The position numbers were made by a program, and so were the translations under genes. Of a DNA stretch of 64,000 nucleotides, positions 18,738 through 39,093 are shown piece after piece; the stretch's first letter is position 1; each line of letters starts with the position of its first letter. Location: NCBI RefSeq assembly GCF_019703515.2, contig NC_059346.1, positions 56,060,001-56,124,000 of the forward strand, given 5' to 3'. The DNA comes from Myxocyprinus asiaticus. Its lineage: Eukaryota; Chordata; Actinopteri; Cypriniformes; Catostomidae. The notes beneath the pieces were generated by a model that worked only from the letters and a program-made list of their open reading frames with translations, did no database searches and had not been told where the DNA came from.

Positions 18738-20398
18738 CATTTGAATTGTAGATGTTTACTTATCAGTGTAATGACTCCCCTGCGCTTACTCGAGCAAGCA
18801 CTAAAGAAAATATGCCCACCCCATGTCCTCCCAAATTTTTCAGCTTCCTGCAGAGAAGTTCTTAAAGAAACACTATATCATATTTCTTATGCTTAAGAGA
18901 AATAACCTTTCTTCTTTTTATGGGGTGCCCCAACCCATTCACATTCCACGTGGAGAGAAACAATCCACTCATATTAACATTTGACATTAGAAAATAGATA
19001 GTGTGTCAAAAAGATTATAGACCGCATTCCAACATTAGTGCAACAATCAAAACCTGAACATCCCCCAAAACCAAACAAACAGAAAAAAGAAAAACGTGCG
19101 CATTAACCCCGTGCAAGACAGTGCCAACTGACGTCCGTCCCTCCAAACTCAAACAGTCCATGCACGCCTACGAGAACCCCTGCGACAACTTTGTCGTCAG
19201 ATTGCTCAAGTCCGGTGTTTCTATACAAATTTTGTGAGACAGGATTACACAGCAAAAGATAATCTATAAAACAAACTCCAGCCGCTAGGCGGAACCAGCA
19301 CAAAAAAGCACGCAGATTCCTCAAACTGTCAAGCGACTGTTCAGTGAGCCAGTCCACTCGGCTGCAATGTGAGTACAACAAGATTACTCCATTGACTTTA
19401 TGAAGGACATTGCTTGCTGTGGGCATGTGAATAGCATCTATATAATAGCATATGGCCATCCTTAGCATCAATTCTCAATTTGGCTGGGAATATCAGTGCA
19501 AAAGCGACCTTCTGTTGATGTAAAAGTTTCTTGCATTCCTTGAATTGATCACGTTTCTCTCGTCGATTTGCAAAGTCTGGGAACAAGAAAATGCTGTGGT
19601 TCTTCCAAGAAAGCCTTCCTTTACTTCTCGCATAACACAAGATCTTTATCGGATGATCTCAGAAATTTGGCCAGAATTGATCGGGGCCTGTCTCCCTCCA
19701 GGGATCGCTGAGCAGGAACCCTGTGAGCTCGCTCGATTTCCATCTTATGGCCTGCCATGCCAAGCAGATTCGGAAAGAGCCCATCCAGGAATTTCACCAT
19801 ACACTGTCCCTCTGCTCCCTTAGGGACTCCGACGATACAGACGTTATTCCGCCGGCTGCGGTTCTCCATGTCCTCCAACTTCTCCCAGATATGCTCCAAA
19901 TCCACCTTGGTCGCTAGCGGATTAACAGATAATTCCCTCTCTGATGATAATTGATCTGTTTCTCGACATCCCCCACTCTTGTAACCACATCAGTGAACTT
20001 CGTCTCCATGGCAGTGATCGATCGACATATCGTGATCCTCCAAGTCAGCAACAACCTTCGTCAGCATTGCCAACATGTTCAGCATCTCTCGCCGCATTTC
20101 CCGCACCTCTCCGACTAAGTCGACTCCCAGGCTTGCGGCCTGCTCGGGGGCATCAGCTTGAGCATGTAAGTGTCTTTTAATGTCTCCAGAGCCCGAGGAT
20201 TTTGAATTCTTTGACATATTGTCCTCCTAGACAGTTATGGAACAGAGTGTTTTGAAGCTCACCGGTTTATGTCATTAAAAGTATTCAAACTAGCAAAGTT
20301 CACAGAGTTCGCCGTTCACACGTCCGATCCTCGCATGGCGTCACATGACTCCCACTTGCTCAGGTTTTAATGATGGCGGATCCAAGCTACTTGGGCAG
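18738..20398 (-). mobile_element. L1-type LINE, copy 2 (5' half only), inverted relative to copy 1
   Basis: On the minus strand it repeats the 5' UTR, ORF1 and start of ORF2 of copy 1: for example gtcacatgactcccac / gtcctcctagacag in the leader, ORF1 text, and WN.NGL.HPIKRRK near 18950. It stops in the endonuclease region, corresponding to about 13900 of copy 1. A 5'-complete, 3'-lacking LINE fragment is the reverse of the usual 5' truncation. Confidence 0.75.
19398..20217 (-). pseudogene. L1 ORF1-like protein, copy 2, frameshifted
   Basis: ATG at 20217 (MSKNSKSSGSGDIKRHL, then EVREMRREMLNMLAMLTKVV, coiled-coil-like) runs to 19990. The RRM-like part continues in the frame 19905-19621 (VDLEHIWEKLEDMENRSRRN, MEIERAHRVPAQ, ILAKFLRSSDKD) and the C-terminal domain in 19640-19398 (FLFPDFANRREKRDQFKECK, LLHQQKVAFALIFPAKLR). 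Two frameshifts separate the three pieces. It is better preserved in the C-terminal part than copy 1. Confidence 0.75.
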
Positions 20399-20615
20399 AT
20401 CTCATCGCCAGCTGTGGGCGGTACCTTTCCCCTTTTGATGTTATAAGGGGCTGCAAACCTAAACGGCTCGTTCGGAGACAGTTTTTATTGATGGGGAAAG
20501 GACAGAAACGATGGGATGGTCTTTTACCATATTTTGCAGTTGTCCACACACACAAAATTATGTAAAAAAAATAAAAAATTAAAAGTGGATTTTGTATAAT
20601 ATATCCCCTTTAAAT
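20385..20615. repeat. Probable right half of the element interrupted by the L1 block
   Basis: Contains agctgtgggcggtacctttc, ccttttgatgttataagggg and ends aaagtggattttgtataata then tatccccttta, the inverse of the catattatgccccctttt left end at 11876. Assignment to one parent element is inference from shared ends and position. Confidence 0.4.
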
Positions 20616-21740
20616 TGTTGTACTGTTGTGATACTGTGAATTGACCGAAGACAGAAATGTCAAAGACCTTTCATGGAACACACCTTGACCTTTAGCAGGG
20701 CATGTTGTCAAACTACATGGGGGTAAGTTGTCACAATTGAACCTGTCATTAAACCATCTATTGCTAAATTTAAACAGTGATACATTGTGAAACAGCAAAA
20801 ATGTTAAAGGTAACTTGCAAAAATATCAAAACATTGTTTTGGCCAACATATACTGTAATTAATACATTTAATAAATTCATAACATTTAAAACAGACATGA
20901 CAGCCTGACCCAACCTGACATTTATGAAAAAATGCCTTTTTCCAGGGAACACAATTCAACTGGTCTGTTAAAATCTTCATTAATAGTTGACCCTTGTCTC
21001 AATGTATGCCAGTGTAGTTTTATTAGGTTCAATTATTTACCCAATAACTATTACAAAATAATGATATTGGATTTTTTTCTATTGGACTTTTGACTCAAAG
21101 CCTTGGCCATGTTGGTGGTTGTAAAGTTCCGTTGCAGTGGTTCATCTTGGTAAGAGAGGGTTTTCTTCGATTGAATAGAACATACAAGTTAGCAAAAGTA
21201 GTGTATCTTTAGCCTTTAGAAAGGTACATTTTGGTACAATTAGAAACAATAAGATTTTTTAGTGTCACTTTCAAAAAAATGCATGGCTAAAAATGGCAAA
21301 GAAAATTAGACTTAAGGTGTTCTGAGACCATCACTCTGAACTTTGTCGCTGACCTGTTTGGAGAGTTCCTCAGTCTTCATGTTGCTTGCTTAGTGGTGTT
21401 GCAGACTCAGGGGCTTTTCAGAATAGGTGTATTTATACTGACATCATTTGACAGATCATGTGACACTTTGATTGCATACAGGTGGACCTTAATCAACTAA
21501 TTATGTGACTTCTGAAGTTAATTGGTTGGACCAGATCTTATTTAGGGGTTTCATAGCAAAGGGGGTGAATACATATGCACTCACAACTTTTCAATATTGT
21601 TTTTATTTTTTTTAAATAAAGAAATACATTGTTACACTTTCACAGCTTTCCAAAAGAAGAAAAAATAGAGAGCTCAGCTGTGGTAACTCGTTTTTTTAAA
21701 ACTAATTACAGATTAATACACTACAATGTATAATGTTATA
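20616..21740. repeat. AT-rich sequence with a dispersed Tc1-associated repeat
   Basis: 20616-21110 has no recognised feature. From about 21290 to 21610 the text ggggcttttcagaatagg, caggtggaccttaatcaact, aattggttggaccagatc, gggggtgaatacatatgcac matches a repeat that I know to be widespread in teleosts. No protein is encoded. Confidence 0.4.
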
Positions 21741-21980
21741 CACTGACCAGCCGCAACATTAAATCCACTGATAGGTGAAGTGAATATCATTTATTATCTC
21801 ATTACAATGGCACCTGTCAAGGGGTGGGATATATTAGGCAGCAAGTGTTTAGGCAGTCAGTTCTTGAATTTCATGTGTTGGAAGCAGGAAAAATGGGCAA
21901 GCGTAAGGATCTGAGCGACTTTGACAAGGACCAAATTGTGATGGCTAGACGACTAGGTCAGAGCATCTCCAAAACGGTAG
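21741..21980 (+). mobile_element. 5' fragment of a Tc1-like element
   Basis: Starts cactgaccagccgcaacatt and includes a transposase start ([20 protein letters not shown], 21894 onward, then LGQSISKT). Homology ends at about 21980, immediately next to the stop codon of the RWDD2B-like reading frame on the other strand. It is a truncated relic. Confidence 0.75.
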
Positions 21981-21982
21981 GT

Positions 21983-22816
21983 CTACGGATAAGAACCCAG
22001 AACTCCTTGTACTGGAGGCGAAAACTTTTCCATGAGACCAATACATCCTTTGTCATTAAGGAACTGATAGAGCTGTCCAAGGTCCATGTGGTTCCCTCTG
22101 TTCCCGTGGGGGTCAAAAATCGCTTCTTGAAAGCCAATGAATTTGCAAAGGGAGTTGATTTGTCTCCTCTGACCAGCAGTGATCCAGAGGGATATCCTCT
22201 CTGTGACAGATAATAATTTTCTTCCACTTTAAAACATTCACCCTGGTAAGAGAAAAAAGGTGGTTTAACTGGGGAAGAGGGCATTTTTTGACAGAATACA
22301 ATTTAATCTGCTCAGATAAACTTAAGATTTAAAAAAAAAAATTTCCTTTTTTTTTTTCCATGGAAGAAAGTCAGATGGGTTTGGAATGCCATAAGGGTGA
22401 GTAAATAATGACAGAATTTCCACTTTATAATGACAGATTTCAATCAATACCTCACCCATAACTCGTCGCATGCAGACTGCAGTCCCTCCACACACACAAT
22501 ACCAGGCTTCCCTGGCATACTGAACCCAGAGAGTTTAAGATCCTTTGACCATTCCAGAATGCTCTTCCTCTTGAACTTATTGTAAATGTGATGACTGTAG
22601 ATCCAGAGTCTGGTGAAGGTCTCTTTTGATGGCATCAAGACACTTTTCTTCTTGGGCTCACTGACAGGAATGCTCTTACTGACGTATGTTTGTGCAATGT
22701 CTTGGATCCACTGCACAGCAGACAGAACACACACTTCACCACAGCAGTTTGCATACAGGTAGGTGTTGAGGTTGGAGTGAAGCTGCATCTGCTGCGCTCT
22801 AGTGAGCTCAGGACAT
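21983..22816 (-). pseudogene. rwdd2b: RWDD2B-like gene, last two exons (DUF1115 region), frameshifted
   Basis: Exon A is 22816-22451 (acceptor ccccag, donor gtattg): CPELTRAQQMQLHSNL, VLSAVQWIQDIA, RLWIYSHHIYNK, LSGFSMPGKPGIVCVEGLQ, ACDELW. Exon B is 22242-21983 (acceptor ttaccag), joined through a split Arg codon: [20 protein letters not shown]. The frame then slips near 22150-22170 and continues as [32 protein letters not shown] to TAG at 21983. These are family motifs of RWDD2 proteins (RWD plus C-terminal DUF1115). Function in the family is poorly known. No exon coding for the N-terminal RWD domain is seen between 22817 and the zfpl1 promoter, and the 3' end abuts a Tc1 fragment. The frameshift could be a sequence error, but absence of the RWD exons favours a partial or decaying copy. 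Confidence 0.75.
22243..22450. repeat. RWDD2B-like intron with fold-back repeat end
   Basis: Contains adjacent A and T tracts (22331-22360) and the phrase aagggtgagtaaataatgac, the terminal arm of the fold-back family. GT-AG borders on the minus strand flank it. Confidence 0.6.
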
Positions 22817-23190
22817 CTGGGGAAAACAAAACAATTATCACTGCAAAAAAAAAAAAAAAAAAAATCCTATTAGAATTTCTATCATAAACTGGAACCAATC
22901 CTAAATTATCTTAATGGGAATTTTCTTATTGGATTCCAACATAACACAATTCAAAAACTAGATATTATAAAACAATAAAATAAAAAGTCTCAATTGGACC
23001 GTTATGATTACAAATCCGCAGGTTCTGAGCTGATTTTCCAGGACAATTTGCGGAATTCTGTGGAAGTTTAAGTTACTCAAAGTAATCCATCACTGATTAA
23101 TAATTACTAATCTAAAATTGTAAACAGATTACTTTAATGGTTACTTTATTGACAATGTAATCACAATGTAGTTACTAATTACTTTTCTTA
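22817..23190. other. AT-rich stretch upstream of the RWDD2B-like exons
   Basis: An A tract (22845-22864) is followed by ttactcaaagtaatccatca and attactttaatggttacttt, the sort of subterminal repeats seen in hAT-like short elements. No coding exon of the RWD domain is visible. Confidence 0.4.
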
Positions 23191-23906
23191 TAATGGAATA
23201 GTTCACCCTCATGCCATCCCAGATGTGTTTGACTTTCTTTCTTTTGCTGAACTCAAATGAAGATTTTTAGAAAAATATCTCAGCTCTGTGGGTCCATATA
23301 ATGCAAGTGAATGGTGAACAGAACTTTGTAGGTCCAAAAAGCACATACAAGGCAGCATAAAAGTAATTGATATGACTCCAGTGGTTAAATCCATGACTTC
23401 AGAAGTGATCCAAGTGGTTTTGGGTCAGAAGAGACCAAAATGTAACAAATTTTTCACTATAAATCGTGACATCAGCAGTCTCCTTGGATATCATGTTTTC
23501 AAGCTCGATTACACATCTTAGAGCACCATCTAGCGCTCTGTGCAAGCGTCAAGCACTAGGAAGTGTAATCAAGCTTGCAATCATGATCATGCCTAGAGAC
23601 TGCAATGGCAAGATGTACATTGAAAAAGGAGTTATATTTTGGTCTGTTCTCACAAACACTTATCATCTTGCTTCAGAAGACATGGAATAAATAACTGGAG
23701 TCTTTAAGCTGGCTTTATGTGCTTTTCTGAGCTTCAAAGTTCTGGTCACCATTCACTTGCATTGTATGGACCTACGGAGCTGAAATATTCCTCTTAAAAT
23801 GTTCGTTTGTGTTCAGCAGAAGAAAGAAATTCATACACATTTGGGATGGCATGAGGGTGAGTAAATAATGAGAGAATTTTAATTTTGGGGTGAACAATCC
23901 CTTTAA
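23191..23906. mobile_element. Palindromic fold-back element (about 0.7 kb)
   Basis: Left end ggaatagttcaccctcatgc, right end ttttggggtgaacaatccct. The two halves are inverted copies around a centre near 23540: cttcagaagtgatcc / ttcagaagacatgg, ggtccatataatgcaag / cattgtatggacctac, gaagatttttagaaa inverted as ttttaaaatgttcg. Same family as 32605-33290 and 44112-44735. No coding capacity. Confidence 0.75.
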
Positions 23907-24056
23907 GTTTTGTTTTTCCACTCAACAAATTAGGATAAAATGACCACATAGAATAAAAGAAATTTAAACTCATTTCACTCCCCGTGTAATTTACTGAATA
24001 TGAGTTCTGAATAAAATATTTTCAATCGGACTCAAATAAGACGAGGCTAAAAAAAT

Positions 24057-25014
24057 CAGTGTTGGGTGTAATGCATTACTAAGTAATTAATTATGGTAAT
24101 TCAATTACTTTTTTATTGAAAAAAGTAATGGATTACTCTTTTTTTTTTTATTTTTATTTTTTCTTCCAATTTGGAATGTCCAATTCCCAATGTGCTTTTA
24201 AGTCCTTGTGGTCATGTAGTGATTCGCCTCAGTCCAGGTGGCGGAGGACAAATCCCAGTTGCCTCTGTGTCTGAGATCGTCAACCTGCGCATCTTATTAC
24301 GTGGCTTGTTGAGTGTGTTGCCACGGAGACATAGTGTGTGTGGAGGCTTCACGGCATCCACTGCGGCAACCACACTCAATTCACCATGCGCCCCACTGAG
24401 AACGAACCACATTATAGCGATCATGAGGAGGTTACCCCATGTGACTCTACCCTCCCTAGCAACTGGGCCAATTTGGTTGCTTAGGAGACCTGGCTGGAGT
24501 CACTCAGCACGCCCTGGGATTTGAACTAGTGAACTCCAGGTGTGGTAGCCAGTGTATTTTACCACTGAGCTACCCAGGTCCCCCAATAATGGATTACTCT
24601 TAATTTTTCAGTAATTTAATTAGTTACTTCAGATATAATTGTGTTAAATACTGTATAGACTATAGAACAATTCTATATAAAACAATAGAGAATTTAAAAT
24701 CGAAATGTAATGTTTTATATGTTTATATATTTATATGTTTTCTAATTTAATGCAGCCCCCTTAAATTCTTTGGCCAGTTCATGAATAATTTATTTGATTT
24801 TATATGATTTATTTTAAAGAATTAAAAGAACAATTTCATATCTATCCTTGTATATTTCATCTGGTCAAGGTTGATAACGGTTTTAGAAAGTAATTAGTAA
24901 TAAGTAATGCAACTACTTTTCAGACAGAGTAATTACTACAGTAATCCAGTTACACTGTAGATGTAATTAGTAGTTAGTAATTAATAACTTTTTTTTTAAA
25001 GTAACCCAACACTG
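24057..25014. mobile_element. Nonautonomous hAT-like element with SINE insertion
   Basis: Terminal repeats cagtgttgggtgtaatg and the inverted gtaacccaacactg. Flanking octamers aaaaaaat (24049-24056) and taaaaaat (25015-25022) match at 7 of 8 positions, consistent with a hAT target duplication. The subterminal sequence is built of repeated taattacttt/agtaatta motifs. The interior holds a SINE (24141-24586). Confidence 0.7.
24141..24586 (-). mobile_element. tRNA-derived SINE, 15-bp target duplication
   Basis: Minus-oriented copy of the family described at 44849: the tRNA-like head is at the right (tagctcagtggtaaaatac with B-box-like ttcaaatcc on the minus strand), the tail is the T-rich run at 24141-24165. 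Perfect duplication taatggattactctt at 24126-24140 and 24587-24601. Younger than the hAT-like element it interrupts. Confidence 0.88.
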
Positions 25015-25739
25015 TAAAAAATACTGTAGGAATTTCATTTTATTCACTAGATTCTTATTGGATTCTAGTAGGATTCTTCATTGATACTTTAGGACTGGTT
25101 CCAAATTATGGAGTCCAGTAGACATTTGTGTTTTACCAGTGTGTTATGTATATCATTATATCAATGAGTAAACAAGCATTCAGAAGAGGTAATGAATAAA
25201 ACATCAGCATTCATAACATACTTAAAATATGTATATACCTCTGTGATGTTGAACCCGATGACGTTTTCACGTGGTGCCTGTTACTTTTCTCAGCGCTGCT
25301 GAGGATGGACCAATCATAGTCGTTTGTGATTATTGGGTATTTACAAACACTTTGACAGAAATTTCTGGGGTCGATTTATATATATTATTACCACAGTCTG
25401 GGATATGTCAATGATTAGCAACAACATTGATTTTGATGCATTATTTTTGTGCAGTGTCAGATTTTTTGTTATTTTTGCTCAGAAGGGGTTGTAAAGCTTT
25501 ATTCTCAGTAAAGCTGCTTTGGAGCAATATTTATTGTGAAAGCATTATACAAACATATTTTAATTTAACTGGTTTATATATAAAGATTAATTGTGAAAAT
25601 AATATAAGAAATTAGATACACTGTAAACTTTATACAAAATAAATATTTTTGGAGATATTTTACAGATTATTTTAATAATTTATTTTGACTTTAATACAAT
25701 AAGAATATTATTATTTCATTTCTCACACAGTAAAATTGG
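25015..25739. other. Intergenic sequence between hAT-like element and LINE tail
   Basis: AT-rich. A short CCAAT-type motif (ggaccaatcatag at about 25306) and a potential minus-strand donor (cagag/gtatat near 25240) might mark a 5' exon of the RWDD2B-like gene, but no coding evidence supports it. Confidence 0.3.
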
Positions 25740-26180
25740 GTCTTTATGCATGGAAAACAGTTTTTTTCCCTCAGGCTATCCATCTCATGAACAGTTAAAC
25801 TGCCTCATTGAGCAATAACTATGTGCAATACACAATTTAGTCTTTCTTATATTTATCCAACACATCCAACCTCTTCTGCCATTTCATTCCTCTGGGGGGG
25901 AAAAAAAAAAATAAAAATAAAAAATAAATAAATTTGCACGTACATAACAGATTTGTATTTACACTGTACATAACAGATTGTATTAGATTTGCACTACCCA
26001 TGTGTATGTGTGTCTGTACGTATGTGTATAATTATTTTTTATTTTTTTATTATTATCTATGTCTTGCTGCTGTTTTTGTATTGTTTTTGTATGGTTGTAC
26101 ACTGGAAGCTCCTGTCACCAAGACAAATTCCTTGTATGTGTAAGCATACTTGGCAATAAAACTGATTCTGATTCTGAAAT
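25740..26180 (+). mobile_element. 5'-truncated L2-like LINE, 3' end only
   Basis: The final about 110 bp (gtacactggaagctcctgtc, ccttgtatgtgtaagcatac, caataaaactgattctgatt) closely match the 3' end of the LINE at 45985-49432. The tail of repeated gattct units is typical of L2/CR1-related LINEs. Upstream text (ctatccatctcatgaacagt) also fits a LINE 3' region. Confidence 0.7.
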
Positions 26181-26750
26181 ATAAAGCTGCCTTTATACTG
26201 TATTTTTGGAAGGGGGGGTTCCTTGCAAGGATATTATCATATTTGGGGGTCCTTGGCATCGAAAAGTCTTGCTCTATTATAAAGCAAACAGAAAATAGGA
26301 AAAAAGCATGTATTTGCTCCATAGGCTAAACATGAGCAAAATGGCGCCATCTGGTGGAAAACATTAAAAATTAAAATTTTGAAGCCAGGGCTCCAGAATG
26401 AAAGCATAATATCATAGAATTAATGACTTTATGCTTTAATGGCACTGGGATCAAATACTGCAGTTTTAATGGGTTTCAATAGAGACATTTTTGTCCTTAA
26501 GGTCCTGAGTGTAACTATTTTCTGTATACAGTGTATTATAAGATGTATTATAGTAACTGAGGTTGAAATATAACAATTCCCCCCAAAATACACACCTTTG
26601 GCAAATGTTATGCCGTTGGTATGAACACAGCCAAAATGATAAAAAAAAAAAAAAAAATGAAAAAGACAAAAATGTCCCGAAGGTCGCACAAGGGTTAAAA
26701 GTTTCTAGTTTACAATTTTCAACACGATCGTATGACTCCGATGTGGCTTG
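26181..26750. other. Gene-free sequence before the zfpl1 promoter
   Basis: Contains an A tract at 26641-26656 and no recognised coding or repeat structure. Open frames on the minus strand have no family resemblance. Confidence 0.4.
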
Positions 26751-26960
26751 CAGTGACGCCATTTTCATGAGACGGTAGCGGAAGAGACGTGGCAGAAATG
26801 CCATCCGAAGAAATGCTAACAACATATTGAGGAAAATATCTGCGCTGGGCTTCATTTTGATATTCACATCACTGTGTGGTCGTCTAGTGTTTTCATCGAT
26901 ATCGTCAGGTAAATTCAGCGTTGTTTCGCTTGTAATATGTTGATTATGTGCCGGAAGTGT
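26751..26960 (+). promoter_or_regulatory. Candidate TATA-less zfpl1 promoter and noncoding first exon
   Basis: A YY1-like motif (GCCATTTTC, 26758-26766) lies next to ETS-like sites (gcggaaga at 26779; ccggaagtg at 26951), the combination common at housekeeping-gene starts. A donor-like cgtcag/gtaaat at 26908 and an acceptor-like gtgacag at about 27144 would splice a noncoding exon to the coding exon. Inferred from motifs only. Confidence 0.4.
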
Positions 26961-27136
26961 GTTTGTTGTTGCAGGCTAGACTGTGACCGTCAGTTCATCA
27001 ACATAGACATTTAAATGATTGTACTTTTCCTGACAGCCGGGATCTTACTGAATAAGTAACATACACTTGCTGTCAATATATATCAATATAATAGTGTATA
27101 CATTGATTCTGTGTGTTTGTGTATATGGATGTTTAG

Positions 27137-33797
<6,661 letters not shown>

Positions 33798-34431
33798 CCG
33801 TTCCCCTTCTCACTTAGACTCTGTGTTTGGATTCAGCCTGTGGTTTGGCTTTACTGGAAAAAAATTAACTGGAAGTGCTGGAGAGAGAAAGCTCCTTGGG
33901 ATACTGGGACCAGCGTGAAGATGTCTCCGTTTGGACTGTGGGAGAAAAGCATGTCTTATGGGTCTACCTGAGAGAAGTGAGATTGGTCAGGGAGCTGGTA
34001 CAAAGGCTGTTGTACAACATTTCTCTTGAGTGAGATGATATAGGCACTATTGAAGACTTGTAGTGAGTGCAACTGTGTTTCATTCAGTTTTGAAATCCTC
34101 TTTTATAAATTTGCATTCCCTTCTCGAATATTGGGATAAACAATTTGCAGGATGTTTTGCAATCAATCCTTTAATTCTTCCTTTTTATGCATAGAATTCA
34201 TTGGGTTCACTCAATGGAAATGAACAGCAGAGGGAATATATGTGAGGTGTCACAAATGTACATTTTACTATTGGCAGATTTGGTTACCAGACTCCCTGCT
34301 TCTGAAAAATGCTCTGCATATTTTTTCTTGTGTGCAGTTGATTGTAAAACAGATTTTGTGTAGCATTTGGAGAACGGTTAGTTGATTTCATACTAAATCC
34401 TAAACCAAATGACTACAGAAATATTAATAAA
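33798..34431 (+). other. Probable zfpl1 3' UTR
   Basis: Non-repetitive sequence following the stop, with a canonical AATAAA at 34426-34431 as the first clear polyadenylation signal. The exact cleavage site cannot be read. Confidence 0.5.
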
Positions 34432-35475
34432 TGCTAAATGCTTTAGTAGATACAGCCCGATATATGCAGATGCAAACTGAACACAGGAGAATCTCACGAA
34501 AAAATATCTAGGTCATATTTTAGCGCAAAATCAAAGGTAAATAAAAAAGAGAAATTATATTTTGCTTCAGTAACCTGAAGCCTATTTTTAGTTCCATTGT
34601 GTCATTTTTTTCATGACAATTAAATGCATTTTCTCCCCAAAATCTAGTTCTCAACTTTAATACAATAATGAAAATCATCCTGTCTAGACACTGATTTTTT
34701 ATTTTATTTAATTATTAAAATTAGCATATATCAGCATAGAAAAATCAGTAAAAAAAAAAAAAAAGAAAACCTTGATGTATACTACGTACAATTGTATTTT
34801 GTAGGTGTACTTTACAATTGAATTATAAATAATATTTTGTTCTGGATTACATTAGGCTACTGACAGTTGGGAGAGGAAATAATCTTTCTTTTTTCTTTTT
34901 TTTTTTCTTTTTTTTGATTTTGGGGTTAAATATGACCTGGGCATTTGTAGATGGTTTTTAAAAGATTCACCCTAACAGCCTTTATAAACTTTAGAAGAAT
35001 GTACAGTGTAATGTAAACATTCACATCTGCAACCTAAAGCTCAAATATATCTGTAGTTACACATTGATATGCTATTTTTTCCACACTTTTAGTCTGAAGC
35101 TTTCTGTATCCTTCAACTCCTCCTACATCAAGAAAATGATCATCTATGTTTTTCCCTACCGATATTCCTTATTGGAGTGCATTGAATCATTTGTTTGTGG
35201 CACACTACATACAACTTTCTCCTCTGGATCCATGGTTTCTCACTTTGTCATATTGTACACAATGATATATAATATATGACTCATTCTGATTTTTTTGTTT
35301 GAGTATCATTTACATGTAAAACGTTTCACTGTAATAATCTTTCCCTGACTGTTGTCAGCCAGTAGTAGCAAGTCTTGAGCTGCCAGTGGTGGCAGTGGCA
35401 GGTGATGGCAGGAAGTGACCTGTCAGCAGGTGGGTAACAGGAGGCTATCTGCCATTGGCAAGTGGCAATATACTA
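34432..35475. other. Intergenic sequence downstream of zfpl1
   Basis: AT-rich with A and T tracts (34751-34765; 34889-34916). 35385-35460 has short degenerate cagtggcaggtgatggcagg-type repetition. No gene recognised. Confidence 0.4.
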
Positions 35476-37084
<1,609 letters not shown>

Positions 37085-37552
37085 TGGCAAACGCAAGACC
37101 TGTCAGTGCAGAGATTTCTGTGGGCACCTCCCCATTCAACCTTGGTGAAAAAGGTCACATATCAAATTTATACATTTTATGGTTATGGACATTAGCTTTA
37201 TTTCAAGACGTGCTTTAATTTTTGTTATTATACTGGAGGGTGTCTTTGGGTATGAGGCCATTTGGTGAAGATTTGTGGAATTATTAAATGGATTTAAAAA
37301 TGATGTGAAAATAACTGCACACATTGCATAATTATTAAATGAAATACTAAGGATGAAAGTACTGTCTGAAAACCAGTTATTACTCACATTTAAGTCTTTG
37401 TTCTTATGATAGCCTTACTCTGCGGTACATTCACTCTTTGCCTATATTTATGCTTTATTGAGGTTAGAAGGATAATATCGTATTACGTTATATGCGTGAT
37501 GTAATAAAATCTAATGTCCATATTTGGCAATTTAAGCTTAACAGCGGCCTCC

Positions 37553-37617
<65 letters not shown>

Positions 37618-38619
37618 TAGGTACACAAATGAGAATCCATCAACGTTTCTCTAAATGTTTTCTCTAAAACGTTTGAACTAAATCTTCTAAAGTGTGTCTG
37701 CTAAAGAGAAATCAGTGAGAGTTTACACCATTGAGTATGTGTGTCTTTTTGACAGTTTTTATATGTTGACATAAATTAAGAAATAGAATTTATAGAAGAT
37801 TGGTCAAATCAAACACTGATTTCACCAAAGATACATTTTCTCTGACAATATCAACTAGCGATGGCCAGTTCAAGAATAAATTACTCTTGAGTGTTTTTTT
37901 GTTTTTGTTTTGTTTTTTGTGTGTGTGTGTGTGTGTGTTTTTTTTTTTTAAAGAATTGATCAAACATTTTAGCAAAACGGTTTGAAACTGTTTGCAATTC
38001 AGAATGAATTGTTCATTATAAATTAATCATTGCTGGTGTATCAGTGGAGAGACCCGAGTCACTCAGGCATATACTGCATATTTGAGCACAAACCTGTGCT
38101 ACCCCTTACTTCTTACTTAAGAAAAAGACAAAGAAAGAGATTAAAAGCATCATTACACGTTAAAGAGAAAATTGGCCGTCACCTTATAGGTAGAGAGAGG
38201 TCAGAGGGAAAGGTTGGTGTCTTCTATAATATTCATCCCAAGGACCAGTGACGTTGTGAGGGAGAGGCTTCGGGCTTCAGGCTTCAGGCTTAAGCCCCTG
38301 ATGAATTGTCCCAAGCCCCCGATCTTTGTAAATATTCACACACGATTCACTTTACAAATAAAATATTTTTTATTACCTTTATTGCCCAGTAGTCCATCTG
38401 TCCATGATGAAAAGCAGTGGATGTTGGCTGTGGTAGATTACCAAAGGTGTGTTTATTCAGTTTTAAGAGTTTTAAGTGTTTTAAAGCCTTCACAGTCATA
38501 GCCAGCTGTTGAACACTACCTGTTCTGACCAGTAGATGGAACTTTTGTCACTTGGCAGGTTTCAACAAATCATCATTTTTTTTTTGAAAGAACTGATTAG
38601 GTAATATCACATTCTTTCT
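37085..38619. other. Gene-free sequence with microsatellites
   Basis: Contains a long TA run (about 37556-37614), a GT run (37918-37938) and T tracts. Open reading frames here show no family features. Confidence 0.5.
37556..37614. repeat. (TA)n microsatellite
   Basis: Direct reading of about 29 TA units. Confidence 0.95.
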
Positions 38620-39005
38620 AGCAAGTCAGTCCACTGCGGCCATCTTTGGAACGCTCCCAGGAAGCTATTTCCAGTAATGAAAGTGCAGCTCCTATCTACT
38701 TGAATGGGCAAAGACCGAAATCTCCAAAACAGTTGGTCAAGATTACGATCAAAGAACATATTTCAAATCTGACAGCACTGAATCATAAATTGAGCTTCTT
38801 TACCTCAGATTACGCTAAAAAATTGTATAGCTAATGTGCATACGCGCTCTCGAGTTGATAGACAGGCGATGTCTTTAAAAGGAGATTGGCTCTTTTACCT
38901 GTAAGTCGGGACTTCCTTTCTACAGCCGTTGACCATTGGGCATTCCAATTTCTCCCATTCATTTTAATAGAAGTGGACCCACGCCGTTGTCTCTGCTAAA
39001 TAGTC
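38620..39005. repeat. Dispersed repeat, shared with 56505-56830
   Basis: Begins tagcaagtcagtccactgcg and gccatctttggaacgctccc. It shares aatctccaaaacagttgg, cttctttacctcagattacg and ctcgagttgatagacaggcg with the copy at 56505. This copy extends further (cattccaatttctcccattc). No coding capacity recognised. Confidence 0.65.
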
Positions 39006-39093
39006 TCTGGTAATATGCAAGCGTAACCAGGGACCAGTTGCATAAATCTGTTTTAGACTAGTCTTACAGGTTATTTGTCTAAATTTTTTATTT

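Noticed and set aside
26466..26867. 133-codon minus frame near zfpl1 promoter as the missing RWDD2B N-terminus
   Set aside because: No resemblance to an RWD domain; includes a translated A tract (poly-Phe).
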